Source: Spartinivicinus poritis (GTDB lineage: Bacteria > Pseudomonadota > Gammaproteobacteria > Pseudomonadales > Zooshikellaceae). From it: DNA of 36,127 nt. The notes beneath the pieces were generated by a model. The model was not told where the DNA came from. It saw only the letters and a list, made by a program, of their open reading frames with translations, and ran no database searches. A program made the translations under genes and the position numbers. Below are positions 24,852 to 32,633 of the stretch, piece by piece (within the stretch, counting starts at the first letter, position 1; every line of letters begins with the position of its first letter). The stretch lies in contig NZ_JAPMOU010000051.1 in the NCBI RefSeq assembly GCF_028858535.1, positions 1 to 36,127 of the forward strand, written 5' to 3'.

Positions 24852-26795
24852 ATGAACTTCAAGCACTCATTAACGGCATTAGCAGCCGCAATATCAGTAA
24901 CAGCAGGAACGGCTTCTGCCTATAGTGAACTTGATGCGAATGCAGATAAATTCGATAAAACAGTACACTCTTATCTTCAAGAGACTGGTGAAGCAGCAAC
25001 TGTTCAGGTAATTAACGGAAAAGCTCTTCTTCAAGGTGACATACTTGTTGGTACAGAAGAAGATGTAAAAACATTTGGAATTGAGCCTCTAGTCGTAAGA
25101 AAGGCAAATGTTTCTGATACGCCTGACACATATGAGCAAGATGGCGCTTTTATTGCTCGAAGTTCTTGGGGAGGTAAGACAACTTGGCCAAATGGCATCG
25201 TTCCTTACGAGTTTGCAGCAGAGTACCCTAAACATCTCCGTGAAAAAATGAAAACTGGGATGAAGTGGATTGAAGAAGTAGCGAATATCAAGTTTATTGA
25301 GCGAACAACTGAAAAGAATTATATCCATATTTTTGAAGATGGTGGTGCATACTCTCTACTAGGAATGACAGGTGGCCGCCAACCACTTTCTTACACAGAT
25401 GGTTATGCTCTGGGAACAACTGCTCATGAGTTAATGCATGCACTTGGTTTTATGCATGAACAGACAAGAAATGACCGGGATGATTACGTTACTATCCACT
25501 GGAACAACATATCTGATGACTGGAAAGGACAGTATAGAAAGTTAGGGAGTTATTCACTCAAGCATGGAAGTTATGGTTATGACTACCACTCAATTATGCA
25601 TTATGGTGGTGGTAGATCAATGTCGACTAAAGATCCTAAATTCCAGCGCGTGATCGGCCAAAGGGAAAAGCTGAGTGAAGGAGACATAAAGGCTTTGCAA
25701 TCAGCATATGGAAAACCTGAAGCTAAAGTAACTAACACTGCTCCATCCCTATCATTATCTAGTAGTTCAACCTCGTTAGTGGCAGGAAGTAATTATGGGC
25801 TTAGAGTGCGTGTGAGCGATGGTGAAACCCAAGCAAGCCAATTAACAGTAACTGCGCAATCAAATAACCAAGCTGTATTGGCTAATTATGATATATCTGT
25901 AAAGCCTGGGCGAGATAGCAATGAGCGTTTAGTTATGTTGCAAACTCGACAACAAACCTCAGGTGGTAAGGCTAGCGTTTCAGTTCAAGTTGTAGATGGG
26001 CATGGGTATTCAACAAAGCATAATTTTGTGCTTAGTGTTTCTCCCAAAAAAGTAACAGTTACGCCTAAACCAACCAAACCTACTACTACGACTAATGTTA
26101 ATGCAACTAGAACGAGTAGCTATAAGTCATTTATCACTGAAAGTAACAAAAACCTGTGTTTAGATATTAAAGGTGGAAGTGCAAAGGCATCAGCTTCTGT
26201 TGTAGTACAGCCTTGTAAAACACAGTACAGCCAACAATGGGCAACGTTCAGTGATGGTACTATACGGCCTAGACAAACAACTTCACTATGTTTAGATATA
26301 AACTCAAAAAACCAAAACTTAACTCAACTAAACAAGTGTAATGGCCAAAATAGCCAAAAATGGAATGTAAATGGAAAGTTCATCAAAAATGCGAGTAGCA
26401 ACTATTCTGTATTAGATGTTTTTTATTCACATCCATATGGCCAAGGTGCTCATGTTGGAATATGGCCTAAACATGGCTACAACAATCAGCAGTGGAACTT
26501 AGGGCAGGAGCCTGTGCAAAAAGTTTCATCTGTAGCGGACGTTTACAAGCACTGTGGTTTTGGTGGCTATAAAGTGAGCTTAAAACCTGGTCGTTATACT
26601 TTAAAACAGCTGCAAGCAAAGGGAATGAAAAATGATGATATCTCATCATTAAAAGTAAGTGCTGGATATGAGGTGGTGTTATACCAACATGATCAATTCA
26701 ACGGATGGAGAAAAACACTTAACTCCGATACTAGCTGCTTCGTTGAATACGGTATAAATGATCACATATCATCTATTGAAGTTCGCAAAAAATAA
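24852..26795 (+). CDS. Secreted astacin-type (M12A) metalloprotease with lectin and crystallin domains
   Basis: A 647-residue protein. I chose ATG 24852 (GGAG at 24838-24841; MNFKHSLTALAAAISVTAG is a signal peptide). After a propeptide, residues 103-290 are an astacin domain. The zinc motif starts at residue 192 (HELMHALGFMHEQTRNDRD, HExxHxxGxxH plus the family's ER) and the Met-turn is SIMHYGG (Met249). An Ig/cadherin-like beta domain follows (about 297-396), then a linker. A ricin-B lectin has three QxW motifs (QQW, QKW, QQW; about 422-550). The C-terminus is a beta/gamma-crystallin domain (CGFGGYKVSLKPG; 559-647). Such proteases cleave matrix or surface proteins, and lectin and crystallin modules target them. 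It is the clearest virulence-type gene in the block. Confidence 0.85.
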   Translation: MNFKHSLTALAAAISVTAGTASAYSELDANADKFDKTVHSYLQETGEAATVQVINGKALLQGDILVGTEEDVKTFGIEPLVVRKANVSDTPDTYEQDGAFIARSSWGGKTTWPNGIVPYEFAAEYPKHLREKMKTGMKWIEEVANIKFIERTTEKNYIHIFEDGGAYSLLGMTGGRQPLSYTDGYALGTTAHELMHALGFMHEQTRNDRDDYVTIHWNNISDDWKGQYRKLGSYSLKHGSYGYDYHSIMHYGGGRSMSTKDPKFQRVIGQREKLSEGDIKALQSAYGKPEAKVTNTAPSLSLSSSSTSLVAGSNYGLRVRVSDGETQASQLTVTAQSNNQAVLANYDISVKPGRDSNERLVMLQTRQQTSGGKASVSVQVVDGHGYSTKHNFVLSVSPKKVTVTPKPTKPTTTTNVNATRTSSYKSFITESNKNLCLDIKGGSAKASASVVVQPCKTQYSQQWATFSDGTIRPRQTTSLCLDINSKNQNLTQLNKCNGQNSQKWNVNGKFIKNASSNYSVLDVFYSHPYGQGAHVGIWPKHGYNNQQWNLGQEPVQKVSSVADVYKHCGFGGYKVSLKPGRYTLKQLQAKGMKNDDISSLKVSAGYEVVLYQHDQFNGWRKTLNSDTSCFVEYGINDHISSIEVRKK

Positions 26796-26809
26796 TAGAG
26801 AGTAAGAAT

Positions 26810-26837
26810 AAAAGGGGTGCCGTTGCACCCCTTTTTT
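26810..26837 (+). terminator. Strong intrinsic terminator after the protease
   Basis: GGGGTGC (814-820), CGTT loop, GCACCCC (825-831), with A4 before and T6 after, is a classic terminator 15 bp downstream of the protease stop. The YbaY-like gene starts 33 bp later, so it probably relies on read-through or its own promoter. Confidence 0.8.
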
Positions 26838-26869
26838 AAATTTTAACGATAAGATAAGCAGAGAGCCTA

Positions 26870-27262
26870 ATGAAGCAATTAATATTAATTTTATTTGGTT
26901 TATCAATTCAGGCAGCTGCTGTTTCAGCAGAGCTCAAGCAAGTATATATTTCGGGTATGATAAACTACTCAAAAGTGGTTGAGTTGCCGAAAAATGCTAT
27001 TTTTAAAGTTAGACTGGTCGATGCGTCTCTGAGAGATGCGAAGCATAAGGTAATTTCAGAGCAAAGTCTCAAAGTATCAAGTCAGCCGAATTTTTATCAG
27101 CTACCAGTAGACATTAAATACATCAATCCATCAAATGATTATGAGGTTGAAGCATTTATTAAAGTTGATGGTACAAGCTGGTTTCTTAATACATCGGTTC
27201 AGCCAGTTTTTACAGAAGCAACTCAAGATAAAGCAGATTTAAACTTAGATTTTGTAAAATAA
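26870..27262 (+). CDS. YbaY/YscW-like secreted protein
   Basis: A 130-residue protein with a signal peptide (MKQLILILFGLSIQAAAVSA), no lipobox cysteine seen. The mature part has the family pattern 'VYISGMINYSKVVELPKNAI', 'VRLVDASLRDAKHKVISEQS', 'LPVDIKYI' and 'YEVEAFIKVDG'. YbaY/YscW-like proteins are periplasmic or outer-membrane accessory proteins (YscW pilots secretin assembly). This call is by pattern. It lies beside the protease, across the terminator. Confidence 0.6.
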   Translation: MKQLILILFGLSIQAAAVSAELKQVYISGMINYSKVVELPKNAIFKVRLVDASLRDAKHKVISEQSLKVSSQPNFYQLPVDIKYINPSNDYEVEAFIKVDGTSWFLNTSVQPVFTEATQDKADLNLDFVK

Positions 27263-27320
27263 TTCAAACTGTCTTAGTTGTGTAATCTTGAGCAGCTGCA
27301 TGAATGAATCGTTTCCCCTT

Positions 27321-27357
27321 GGCTAGCATGCGCAGAGTATGGCTCCGCACGCTTGCC
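27321..27357. repeat. Large imperfect hairpin (REP-like palindrome)
   Basis: Left arm GGCTAGCATGCGCAGAG (27321-27337) and right arm CTCCGCACGCTTGCC (27343-27357) pair with about 13 pairs (some G-U) around a 5-nt loop. There is no T-run, so it is not a typical terminator. It is GC-rich in an AT-rich gap (27263-27477, between a plus- and a minus-strand gene), like a REP/BIME palindrome or a remnant of a mobile element end. Only one copy is seen in the window. Confidence 0.4.
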
Positions 27358-27477
27358 GAGTGGACACGTTAAAAGCACTAGAATAAAAATGCCTATAATT
27401 CCTTTTATAAGTCAGCAATGGTTGCTTGTTTAACATAGATGATTAACGTATTAGATCAGAGAAGGGCAATAAGCGTA

Positions 27478-28020
27478 TTATTTGTCATGTACTAGTTTTA
27501 ACTGGTGAACGGTGTCAGGCAATATCAGACAATGGGGCTGACCATAACAAATCCGTGTAATCTCTAAAATCCACTTCCCCATCATTATGACATAACTGGA
27601 TTCATATCTAGTTTTAGAGCCTCGTTTTTCTTCTAACTCCAATACCGCAAACGAGTGACCTGCTAAGTTTTGTTCATAGGCAGGTTTAACCAGTTTAGTA
27701 TCGCCTTCAACGGCGATCATCTTTTGATAGTCTAATGCCGTGGTACTCCCTTGCCTGGGCATGGCAGCAATAGCCAGCATATTTGAGGACTGGCCTTTCT
27801 GGGCAAACAAAGCTGTATTGTCTTTATCGAGTTTAACAGTGATTAATTGCTGATCTTCTTGGCCTTGATGACGAATTGTTTTTCCACTGTCTAGCTGCCA
27901 AGTGTTCGGCAATTTTAAAGTTACTTCAATCGAGTCTAATCCTGATGCGAAAGAAAACGGTATCCAGCCTACTTGCCAGCAAAGCACAACAAATAGTTTA
28001 GTTAACAGTGAATTGAGCAT
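27478..28020 (-). CDS. Secreted protein of unknown function
   Basis: A 180-residue protein with a signal peptide (MLNSLLTKLFVVLCWQVGWI, cleavage near SFA). The mature part is a beta-rich domain (IEVTLKLPNTWQLDSG, ELEEKRGSKTRYESSYVIMM) with two cysteines in 'RICYGQPHCLI', likely disulphide-bonded. GGGG lies near the ATG. No family recognised. It is divergent from, and 92 bp from, the gpJ remnant; the preceding plus-strand stretch has no assignable gene. Confidence 0.55.
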   Translation of the reverse strand: MLNSLLTKLFVVLCWQVGWIPFSFASGLDSIEVTLKLPNTWQLDSGKTIRHQGQEDQQLITVKLDKDNTALFAQKGQSSNMLAIAAMPRQGSTTALDYQKMIAVEGDTKLVKPAYEQNLAGHSFAVLELEEKRGSKTRYESSYVIMMGKWILEITRICYGQPHCLILPDTVHQLKLVHDK

Positions 28021-28111
28021 TCATAACCCCACCGGCCAATATGACAACATTATTGTTAAGCATAGCAGCGGGGAGAGCATTGCTTAGTTGAGGGGACTAG
28101 CTTAAAGCCTT

Positions 28112-28231
28112 TTTGATCAAAATGCTGGTATTGCAATTAGTATTGATGGGCCTGCAGAGCTACTCAATCTGACAGAAATGTTGTTTGTCGATACGGTTAA
28201 AACAATGAGTCAACTAATTTTAACCTATTAG
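28112..28231 (+). pseudogene. Displaced 3' end of a gpJ-like gene (remnant)
   Basis: Reading from 28112 gives 39 residues starting FDQNAGIAISIDGPAE and including NLTEMLFVDTVKTM, ending in TAG at 28229-28231. They align without gaps to the last 39 residues of gpJ (22118-22237), with 26 identical. No upstream gpJ sequence precedes it, so it is a fragment. It marks the original or a second gpJ end 5.9 kb from the first and suggests the intervening genes arrived by recombination at the gpJ end. Confidence 0.85.
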
Positions 28232-28257
28232 GTTTTACACAAACAGACCCAACTCTA

Positions 28258-28287
28258 GGCTATCACTTGAACACGTGACAGCCTTTT
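28258..28287 (+). terminator. Terminator-like hairpin after the gpJ remnant
   Basis: GGCTATCAC and GTGACAGCC pair with one mismatch around an 8-nt loop, followed by TTTT. It lies 26 bp after the remnant stop. It may be the ancestral terminator of the wedge operon or the terminator of the minus-strand gene 28316-28666. Confidence 0.5.
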
Positions 28288-28315
28288 CAAGATTATTGTA
28301 AAATATAACTATTAT

Positions 28316-28666
28316 TTAAATTAAATAGTCTTCAAGATTTTCTAAAAATTGTTTATCTTTTGGCAGAATTTGTTTAAATAAAACATCAATATGATAGCGA
28401 TATTTTTTTAAAACAATACGTTGAACCTCAGCCATCGTATAAATAGGGTATTTTATCTGATTAATCCTGACATTGATCATCATAGGGAATATTTGTTGAA
28501 CGCTAAAATATCCAAGTGTTTCGACTAGAGCACCATCCACTGAAATTTTAAGAGTAATGCCAGGTGTAAACGTATTTTCATTTTTATCTTTTATAAGTAC
28601 TCTCCATCTCACATCATTACTCTGATAAGACTTCGGTTTTAGTGCATAACTAGTATATATATTCAT
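28316..28666 (-). CDS. Hypothetical 116-residue protein
   Basis: A basic, Ile/Tyr-rich protein with no signal peptide. AAGGA sits upstream of the ATG on the minus strand, supporting the start. The N-terminal half looks beta-stranded (KISVDGALVETLGYF) and the C-terminal half helical. No family recognised. It lies alone on the minus strand, with the terminator-like hairpin at its 3' side. Confidence 0.5.
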   Translation of the reverse strand: MNIYTSYALKPKSYQSNDVRWRVLIKDKNENTFTPGITLKISVDGALVETLGYFSVQQIFPMMINVRINQIKYPIYTMAEVQRIVLKKYRYHIDVLFKQILPKDKQFLENLEDYLI

Positions 28667-29020
28667 GTTTACACATATCCTTGTGCAACTTAGAAATAAA
28701 ACAAAATTAACTCAACAAGCTAATAAAAGTATATTTTATTGGCTCCAATTCTCAAAGGAATTAAATTCATAGTGTTTTTCCAGTTAAGTATAAAGTTTAA
28801 AACACCACCATTGTTCAATAACCAAGCACTACAAATACACTTTTTTCACTCACTTTTTTCATGGTCTTTAATTGGTCATCTTTATTTATGGTCGATAATG
28901 CTTATAATCCGCGCCCTCTAATTTAAGAGAGTAATGAAATGAGAGCCTATTAAACCTGTTAAATTCATAATTAATCAGACACCCACAATCCTTTTTACAA
29001 ACTAATTTTTTACACAATCA
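28667..29020. other. AT-rich gap upstream of the three-repeat secreted gene
   Basis: A 354-bp stretch without a credible gene. TATAAT at 28903-28908, preceded by TG at -15/-14-like spacing and followed by CGCGCCC, may be a promoter of the gene at 29021, though no good -35 box lies at 17 bp. Otherwise nothing recognised. Confidence 0.4.
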
Positions 29021-30043
29021 ATGAAACATAAAATGAATGTATTTAGTTCTCTTATTATTAGTATAATTGCACTTTCACATATTGCTTCTACTCATGCTTC
29101 AACTATCTATGCAGCTTGCGCTTGGAATGATGATTGGGATTGGCTAACAAACTCACAGGATGTGAATGTAGAAGTCAGTGATGATCATATAGATATAAAC
29201 CATCAGCGTTATTACAACCTCTCTAGCTCACAATATCAGCAGCTTAATAAACAATGTAAAGACCAAAAAGGCGTCAATTATGAGCCAAAGGCTGCAATTT
29301 ATAGCTTCTGGGGAAGTGATCTATTTCAATTTAATATCGTTGACAGTCTTCAACCCGTCACAACCAGTATTAAAATGACAACTTACACCGAACTCGTCAA
29401 AGTTGTGTGTAGTTCAAAAGATAGAAACTATAATGTACATTTAACAAACCCTCACAGCGAGCAAGTCACTGTCTATGGCAGTTGGGTAAAGCTTGATAAT
29501 GTTGATTACTTTAGAACCACAAGTGCTATGTATCACCAGGTCAATGCAGCGTGTCAAAACCAGTATGGCTCCGGGTATGCTGCACTACCTGAGAAAGCTA
29601 ACGGTAATATCTCACATCGCTTTTTAATTAGTCGCAATGAAAACTGGCCTTATACCAGTGCCGAATTACGCTTTTACGATTTTAATACATCACAAGATTC
29701 CCACTCCGATAGAAATCCGAACTTTAAATACTACGTTCAACCTCGTTTTACCAATATGACTACTTTTGTTTGGGATGAAGCCACTGTTGTCTGTAGACCA
29801 GAAAATCAACGGATAGATGATCATGACTGGTCATATATTCGCAACCTGCAAGCATATCCCTATCAGCCCGAAACTATGACTGGAAACTGGGTACAAATAG
29901 AGGATGTGGATTATTTAAGTGTTTCAAATACCACTTATCAACACTACAAACGTTTGTGTCAATCTCTCTACTCAACATACGTTCCATTGGTTATCAAAGA
30001 TGGAAATCCCGATAATGCCTATAATTTATTGGTTACCCAATAG
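29021..30043 (+). CDS. Secreted protein with three copies of a new Cys-pair domain
   Basis: A 340-residue protein with a signal peptide (MNVFSSLIISIIALSHIAST after an initial MKHK). The mature part has three related units, each starting with a cysteine strand (YAACAWNDDWDWL; VVCSSKDRNYNVHL; VVCRPENQRIDD) and closing with a Tyr-x3-C helix (YQQLNKQC; YHQVNAACQNQYG; YKRLCQSLYS). Each likely makes one disulphide. Unit 1 is clearly related to the N-terminal domain of the two S74 proteins next door (DWYWLTNSQ against DWDWLTNSQ). Unknown function; possibly a surface or target-binding module. Confidence 0.65.
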   Translation: MKHKMNVFSSLIISIIALSHIASTHASTIYAACAWNDDWDWLTNSQDVNVEVSDDHIDINHQRYYNLSSSQYQQLNKQCKDQKGVNYEPKAAIYSFWGSDLFQFNIVDSLQPVTTSIKMTTYTELVKVVCSSKDRNYNVHLTNPHSEQVTVYGSWVKLDNVDYFRTTSAMYHQVNAACQNQYGSGYAALPEKANGNISHRFLISRNENWPYTSAELRFYDFNTSQDSHSDRNPNFKYYVQPRFTNMTTFVWDEATVVCRPENQRIDDHDWSYIRNLQAYPYQPETMTGNWVQIEDVDYLSVSNTTYQHYKRLCQSLYSTYVPLVIKDGNPDNAYNLLVTQ

Positions 30044-30153
30044 GTGATAACCAACCTCTTTGTCGCCACGGATGGTTCAACACTAGTAGCCTATATTCTA
30101 TCCAGCGCTTGAGTTTTTAGAGAAGTTTTCAATTGTTCTCATTAGACCAAATA

Positions 30154-30203
30154 CTTAAATACGAATATTTTATTTTATATTGTTAGTTAATTAGGTTAAA
30201 TCA
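30154..30203 (+). repeat. 50-bp leader repeat, copy 1 (promoter/RBS of the first S74 secreted gene)
   Basis: The 50 bp ending at ATG 30204 are repeated before ATG 30995 (30945-30994). Both have TTAAATACGAATA, a T-rich stretch and TTAGGTTAAATCA before the ATG. They contain the ribosome binding site and probably the promoter, so the duplication that made the tandem genes included the control region. Confidence 0.6.
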
Positions 30204-30887
30204 ATGAATAAATTATCTAAAACTTTACTCACTGGTATATTAACATTATGTACTGTTGCTAATGTTTATGCTGACACAGCAAGAGTATATTGTGCAAAGT
30301 CAGATGGCAGTCACTGGTACTGGTCCAATTTACTTGCTCTTGGTCAATGGATAGAAAACACTTTGCCTAATGGCTCTTCCGTTCGATACTTTTATATAGT
30401 TGAGCCCTTTTATCAACAAATTGCTAGTCATTGTCCACAAGACTATTATGCCCAACCTGATGATCGTGAATCTGATGCTTGGAGATTATTTAAAGTTTAT
30501 ACACTGGACGGTGATGAATATTTTGCTCCAGGCAGTCTTGGCCCCGTTACAAACACAGGGCAGTCACAGGAAATTAGTATTGGAAGTGAGTTTTTAAGCG
30601 ACATTCGCCTAAAGCAAGGTATCCAACCACTACAACACAATTTAGATAAAATCAGTCGTCTAAATGGCTATAGCTATTCATGGCGTCCTGATAGTATTCA
30701 AAGCCATTTAGCTGGCCAAACAGAGTACGGTGTTATTGCTCAAGAAATCCAAGCTGAATTTCCTCATCTAGTCAAACAAGATGTGCAAGGATACTTGCGG
30801 GTTGATTATCGAGGTTTAATTCCAGTATTACTGGAGTCGATTAAAGCACTAAAAATAAAAGTAGAAAGGTTAGAATCTCAGCACTAA
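30204..30887 (+). CDS. Secreted protein with C-terminal S74 chaperone domain, paralogue 1
   Basis: A 227-residue protein with a signal peptide (MNKLSKTLLTGILTLCTVAN). Residues 27-115 form the Cys-pair domain shared with the neighbour at 29021 (VYCAKSDGSHWYW ... YQQIASHC). Residues 130-227 are Peptidase S74: LSDIRLK gives Ser132 and Lys137, followed by EYGVIAQEIQAEFP and LESIKALKIKVERL. S74 domains trimerise and self-cleave to release mature phage fibres. Here the domain follows a small secreted head and no shaft. Relative to its paralogue the first domain is shorter after HWYW, suggesting a deletion. Confidence 0.7.
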   Translation: MNKLSKTLLTGILTLCTVANVYADTARVYCAKSDGSHWYWSNLLALGQWIENTLPNGSSVRYFYIVEPFYQQIASHCPQDYYAQPDDRESDAWRLFKVYTLDGDEYFAPGSLGPVTNTGQSQEISIGSEFLSDIRLKQGIQPLQHNLDKISRLNGYSYSWRPDSIQSHLAGQTEYGVIAQEIQAEFPHLVKQDVQGYLRVDYRGLIPVLLESIKALKIKVERLESQH

Positions 30888-30944
30888 TAGCTTAATTTTC
30901 TGCTAGAAGGTCTCTGGGCAGCTAGGCATCAAACTTCCGTATCA

Positions 30945-30994
30945 TTAAATACGAATAGTTTATTTTTACATTGACAATTGATTAGGTTAAATCA
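30945..30994 (+). repeat. 50-bp leader repeat, copy 2
   Basis: The second copy of the leader before the tandem S74 genes, ending at ATG 30995. See copy 1. Confidence 0.6.
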
Positions 30995-31690
30995 ATGACT
31001 AAATTATCTAAAGCCTTACTCACTGGTATATTAATATTATGTACTATTACTAGTGTTTACGCTGACATCGCGAAAGTTTTCTGTAGTAAGTCGGATGGTA
31101 ATGACTGGTATTGGTTAACAAACTCACAAAATATTCGGATAAGACTTCCTGGCGAGTGGATAGAAACTACTTTACCCGATGGCTCTTCTTCTCGGTATTT
31201 TTATATCATTGAGGAATTTTACCGATTAGTACGAGATAAATGCCAACAAGGTTATTTTCCTCAACCAGCTGAAAGTAGCCTTGATGATTGGTATTTATTT
31301 AAAGTACATACATTTAATGGTGAAGAATATTTTGCTCCAGGTAGTCTGGGCCCTATTAGAACAGAACGTCTTATAGAGCCCACTACTGCAAGAGGATTTA
31401 GCGATATCCGACTTAAACAAGATATTCAACCGTTGCAAGACAGTTTAGAAAAGATCAACCATGTAAATGGTTACCGCTATCAATGGCGTCCTGATAGTAT
31501 TCAAAGCCACTTAACAGGCCAAACTGAATACGGTGTTATTGCCCAAGAGATACAACTTGAATTTCCTGAGTTAGTAAAGCCAGATGATAAAGGCTATCTT
31601 CGAGTTGACTATCAAGGTCTTGTTCCAGTACTGCTGGAGTCTATTAAAGAGTTAAAGGAGAGGATTGAAGTACTAGAAATTAAGCACTGA
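30995..31690 (+). CDS. Secreted protein with C-terminal S74 chaperone domain, paralogue 2
   Basis: A 231-residue paralogue of the previous gene. The signal peptide (MTKLSKALLTGILILCTITS) is followed by the Cys-pair domain (FCSKSDGNDWYWLTNSQ ... LVRDKCQQGYF), the conserved EEYFAPGSLGPI and the S74 domain with Ser136/Lys141 (SDIRLK). It is the better preserved of the two. The C-terminal coiled-coil (LESIKELKERIEVLEIKH) fits trimerisation. Both S74 dyads are intact, so autocleavage is predicted if the protein folds after export. Confidence 0.75.
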   Translation: MTKLSKALLTGILILCTITSVYADIAKVFCSKSDGNDWYWLTNSQNIRIRLPGEWIETTLPDGSSSRYFYIIEEFYRLVRDKCQQGYFPQPAESSLDDWYLFKVHTFNGEEYFAPGSLGPIRTERLIEPTTARGFSDIRLKQDIQPLQDSLEKINHVNGYRYQWRPDSIQSHLTGQTEYGVIAQEIQLEFPELVKPDDKGYLRVDYQGLVPVLLESIKELKERIEVLEIKH

Positions 31691-31832
31691 TAGTACCTTT
31701 ATAGAGAAAAGGATTTCCTATAATTGATTATTATTGAACCTAGCAAAGATTTTATTAACATATTGTAAATGAGTAACTATATGATCGGCTTAGCTATTAG
31801 TTGAATGAACTATAATATATACTAAGGTGGCT

Positions 31833-32633
31833 TTATTTTTTATTAACTAAATGATTACTTCTGCTCATTATTTTTTTAATTTCTCCACTCTTCCTCATTT
31901 TATAAATTGCTGAGTCAAACGCTTGCATAAACTTCATATAATAAGGGTACTTTCCCCCTTCTATTGCTGGCTTAGAATAGCCAATATAGACCGAGTCTTT
32001 ACCAACAACAGCCCCTTTTTTTAGCAAAGTAGTGCCGTATTTATGATCTTTTAGCCCACCATACACATAATCAAATGCCCTGCCTTCCATTATAATGCAG
32101 TCGAAGTTTCGTACAATTAACTGTATAACACTGTCTCTAACTCCTTTAGTTTCTTCATATTTTATTTTGCGTTGTGCCACTAATTGTCTAAATACTGTCC
32201 CTCCCCATCCATCGTATCCAGCAACGTTTCCTATTTTTAACCCAAGATAATCATATGGCCAGTTATTCTTTGGTTTTTCCAATACGCTGCTTTGACAGAT
32301 AGTAATTACCGTTTCAGTATAAAAGGGAAAGGAGTATGGGTATAAATAAGGCCAGTCATGGCCATGGAAGTATGCAGGAGTTAAACCAAACCCTTTTCCT
32401 TGCTCCATTATCTTTTTACCACGCTTCCAGGGGATAGGCACCAGTTTTACATTAAAACTTTTCATCCTGGAAAAAGCTGTGTTGAGTATATCAGCATACA
32501 AGCCTACAGCTTGGCCATTGGTTTTATAGCTGAATGGACTATAATTCTCATCAATATAGATAGTAACATCTTGCTCACTACCAAATGCAAAGGCTGAAAA
32601 AATAAGCGCAAAAGTTAATTCTTTCATTTGCAT
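31833..32633 (-). CDS. Periplasmic substrate-binding protein (SBP_bac_3-like)
   Basis: A 266-residue protein, signal peptide MQMKELTFALIFSAFAFGSE. The mature part is of the extracellular solute-binding family 3 type (VTIYIDENYSPFSYKTNGQA, VGLYADILNTAF, VKLVPIPWKRGKKIMEQGKG, KIGNVAGYDGWGG). Ligand unknown; no transporter genes are nearby. It is intact, unlike its relative at 24032-24669. Alone and opposite in strand to the phage genes, it looks like cargo. In many marine bacteria orphan SBPs of this kind act as sensors or scavengers. Confidence 0.75.
   Translation of the reverse strand: MQMKELTFALIFSAFAFGSEQDVTIYIDENYSPFSYKTNGQAVGLYADILNTAFSRMKSFNVKLVPIPWKRGKKIMEQGKGFGLTPAYFHGHDWPYLYPYSFPFYTETVITICQSSVLEKPKNNWPYDYLGLKIGNVAGYDGWGGTVFRQLVAQRKIKYEETKGVRDSVIQLIVRNFDCIIMEGRAFDYVYGGLKDHKYGTTLLKKGAVVGKDSVYIGYSKPAIEGGKYPYYMKFMQAFDSAIYKMRKSGEIKKIMSRSNHLVNKK

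Noticed and set aside
27338-27380. Integron attC-like site next to the hairpin
   Set aside because: GTTAAAA after the hairpin lacks the final pyrimidine of the core site, and no integrase or cassette is near.
28739-28921. 60-residue plus-strand frame
   Set aside because: AT-rich, TTG start, no ribosome binding site; probably part of the promoter region of 29021.
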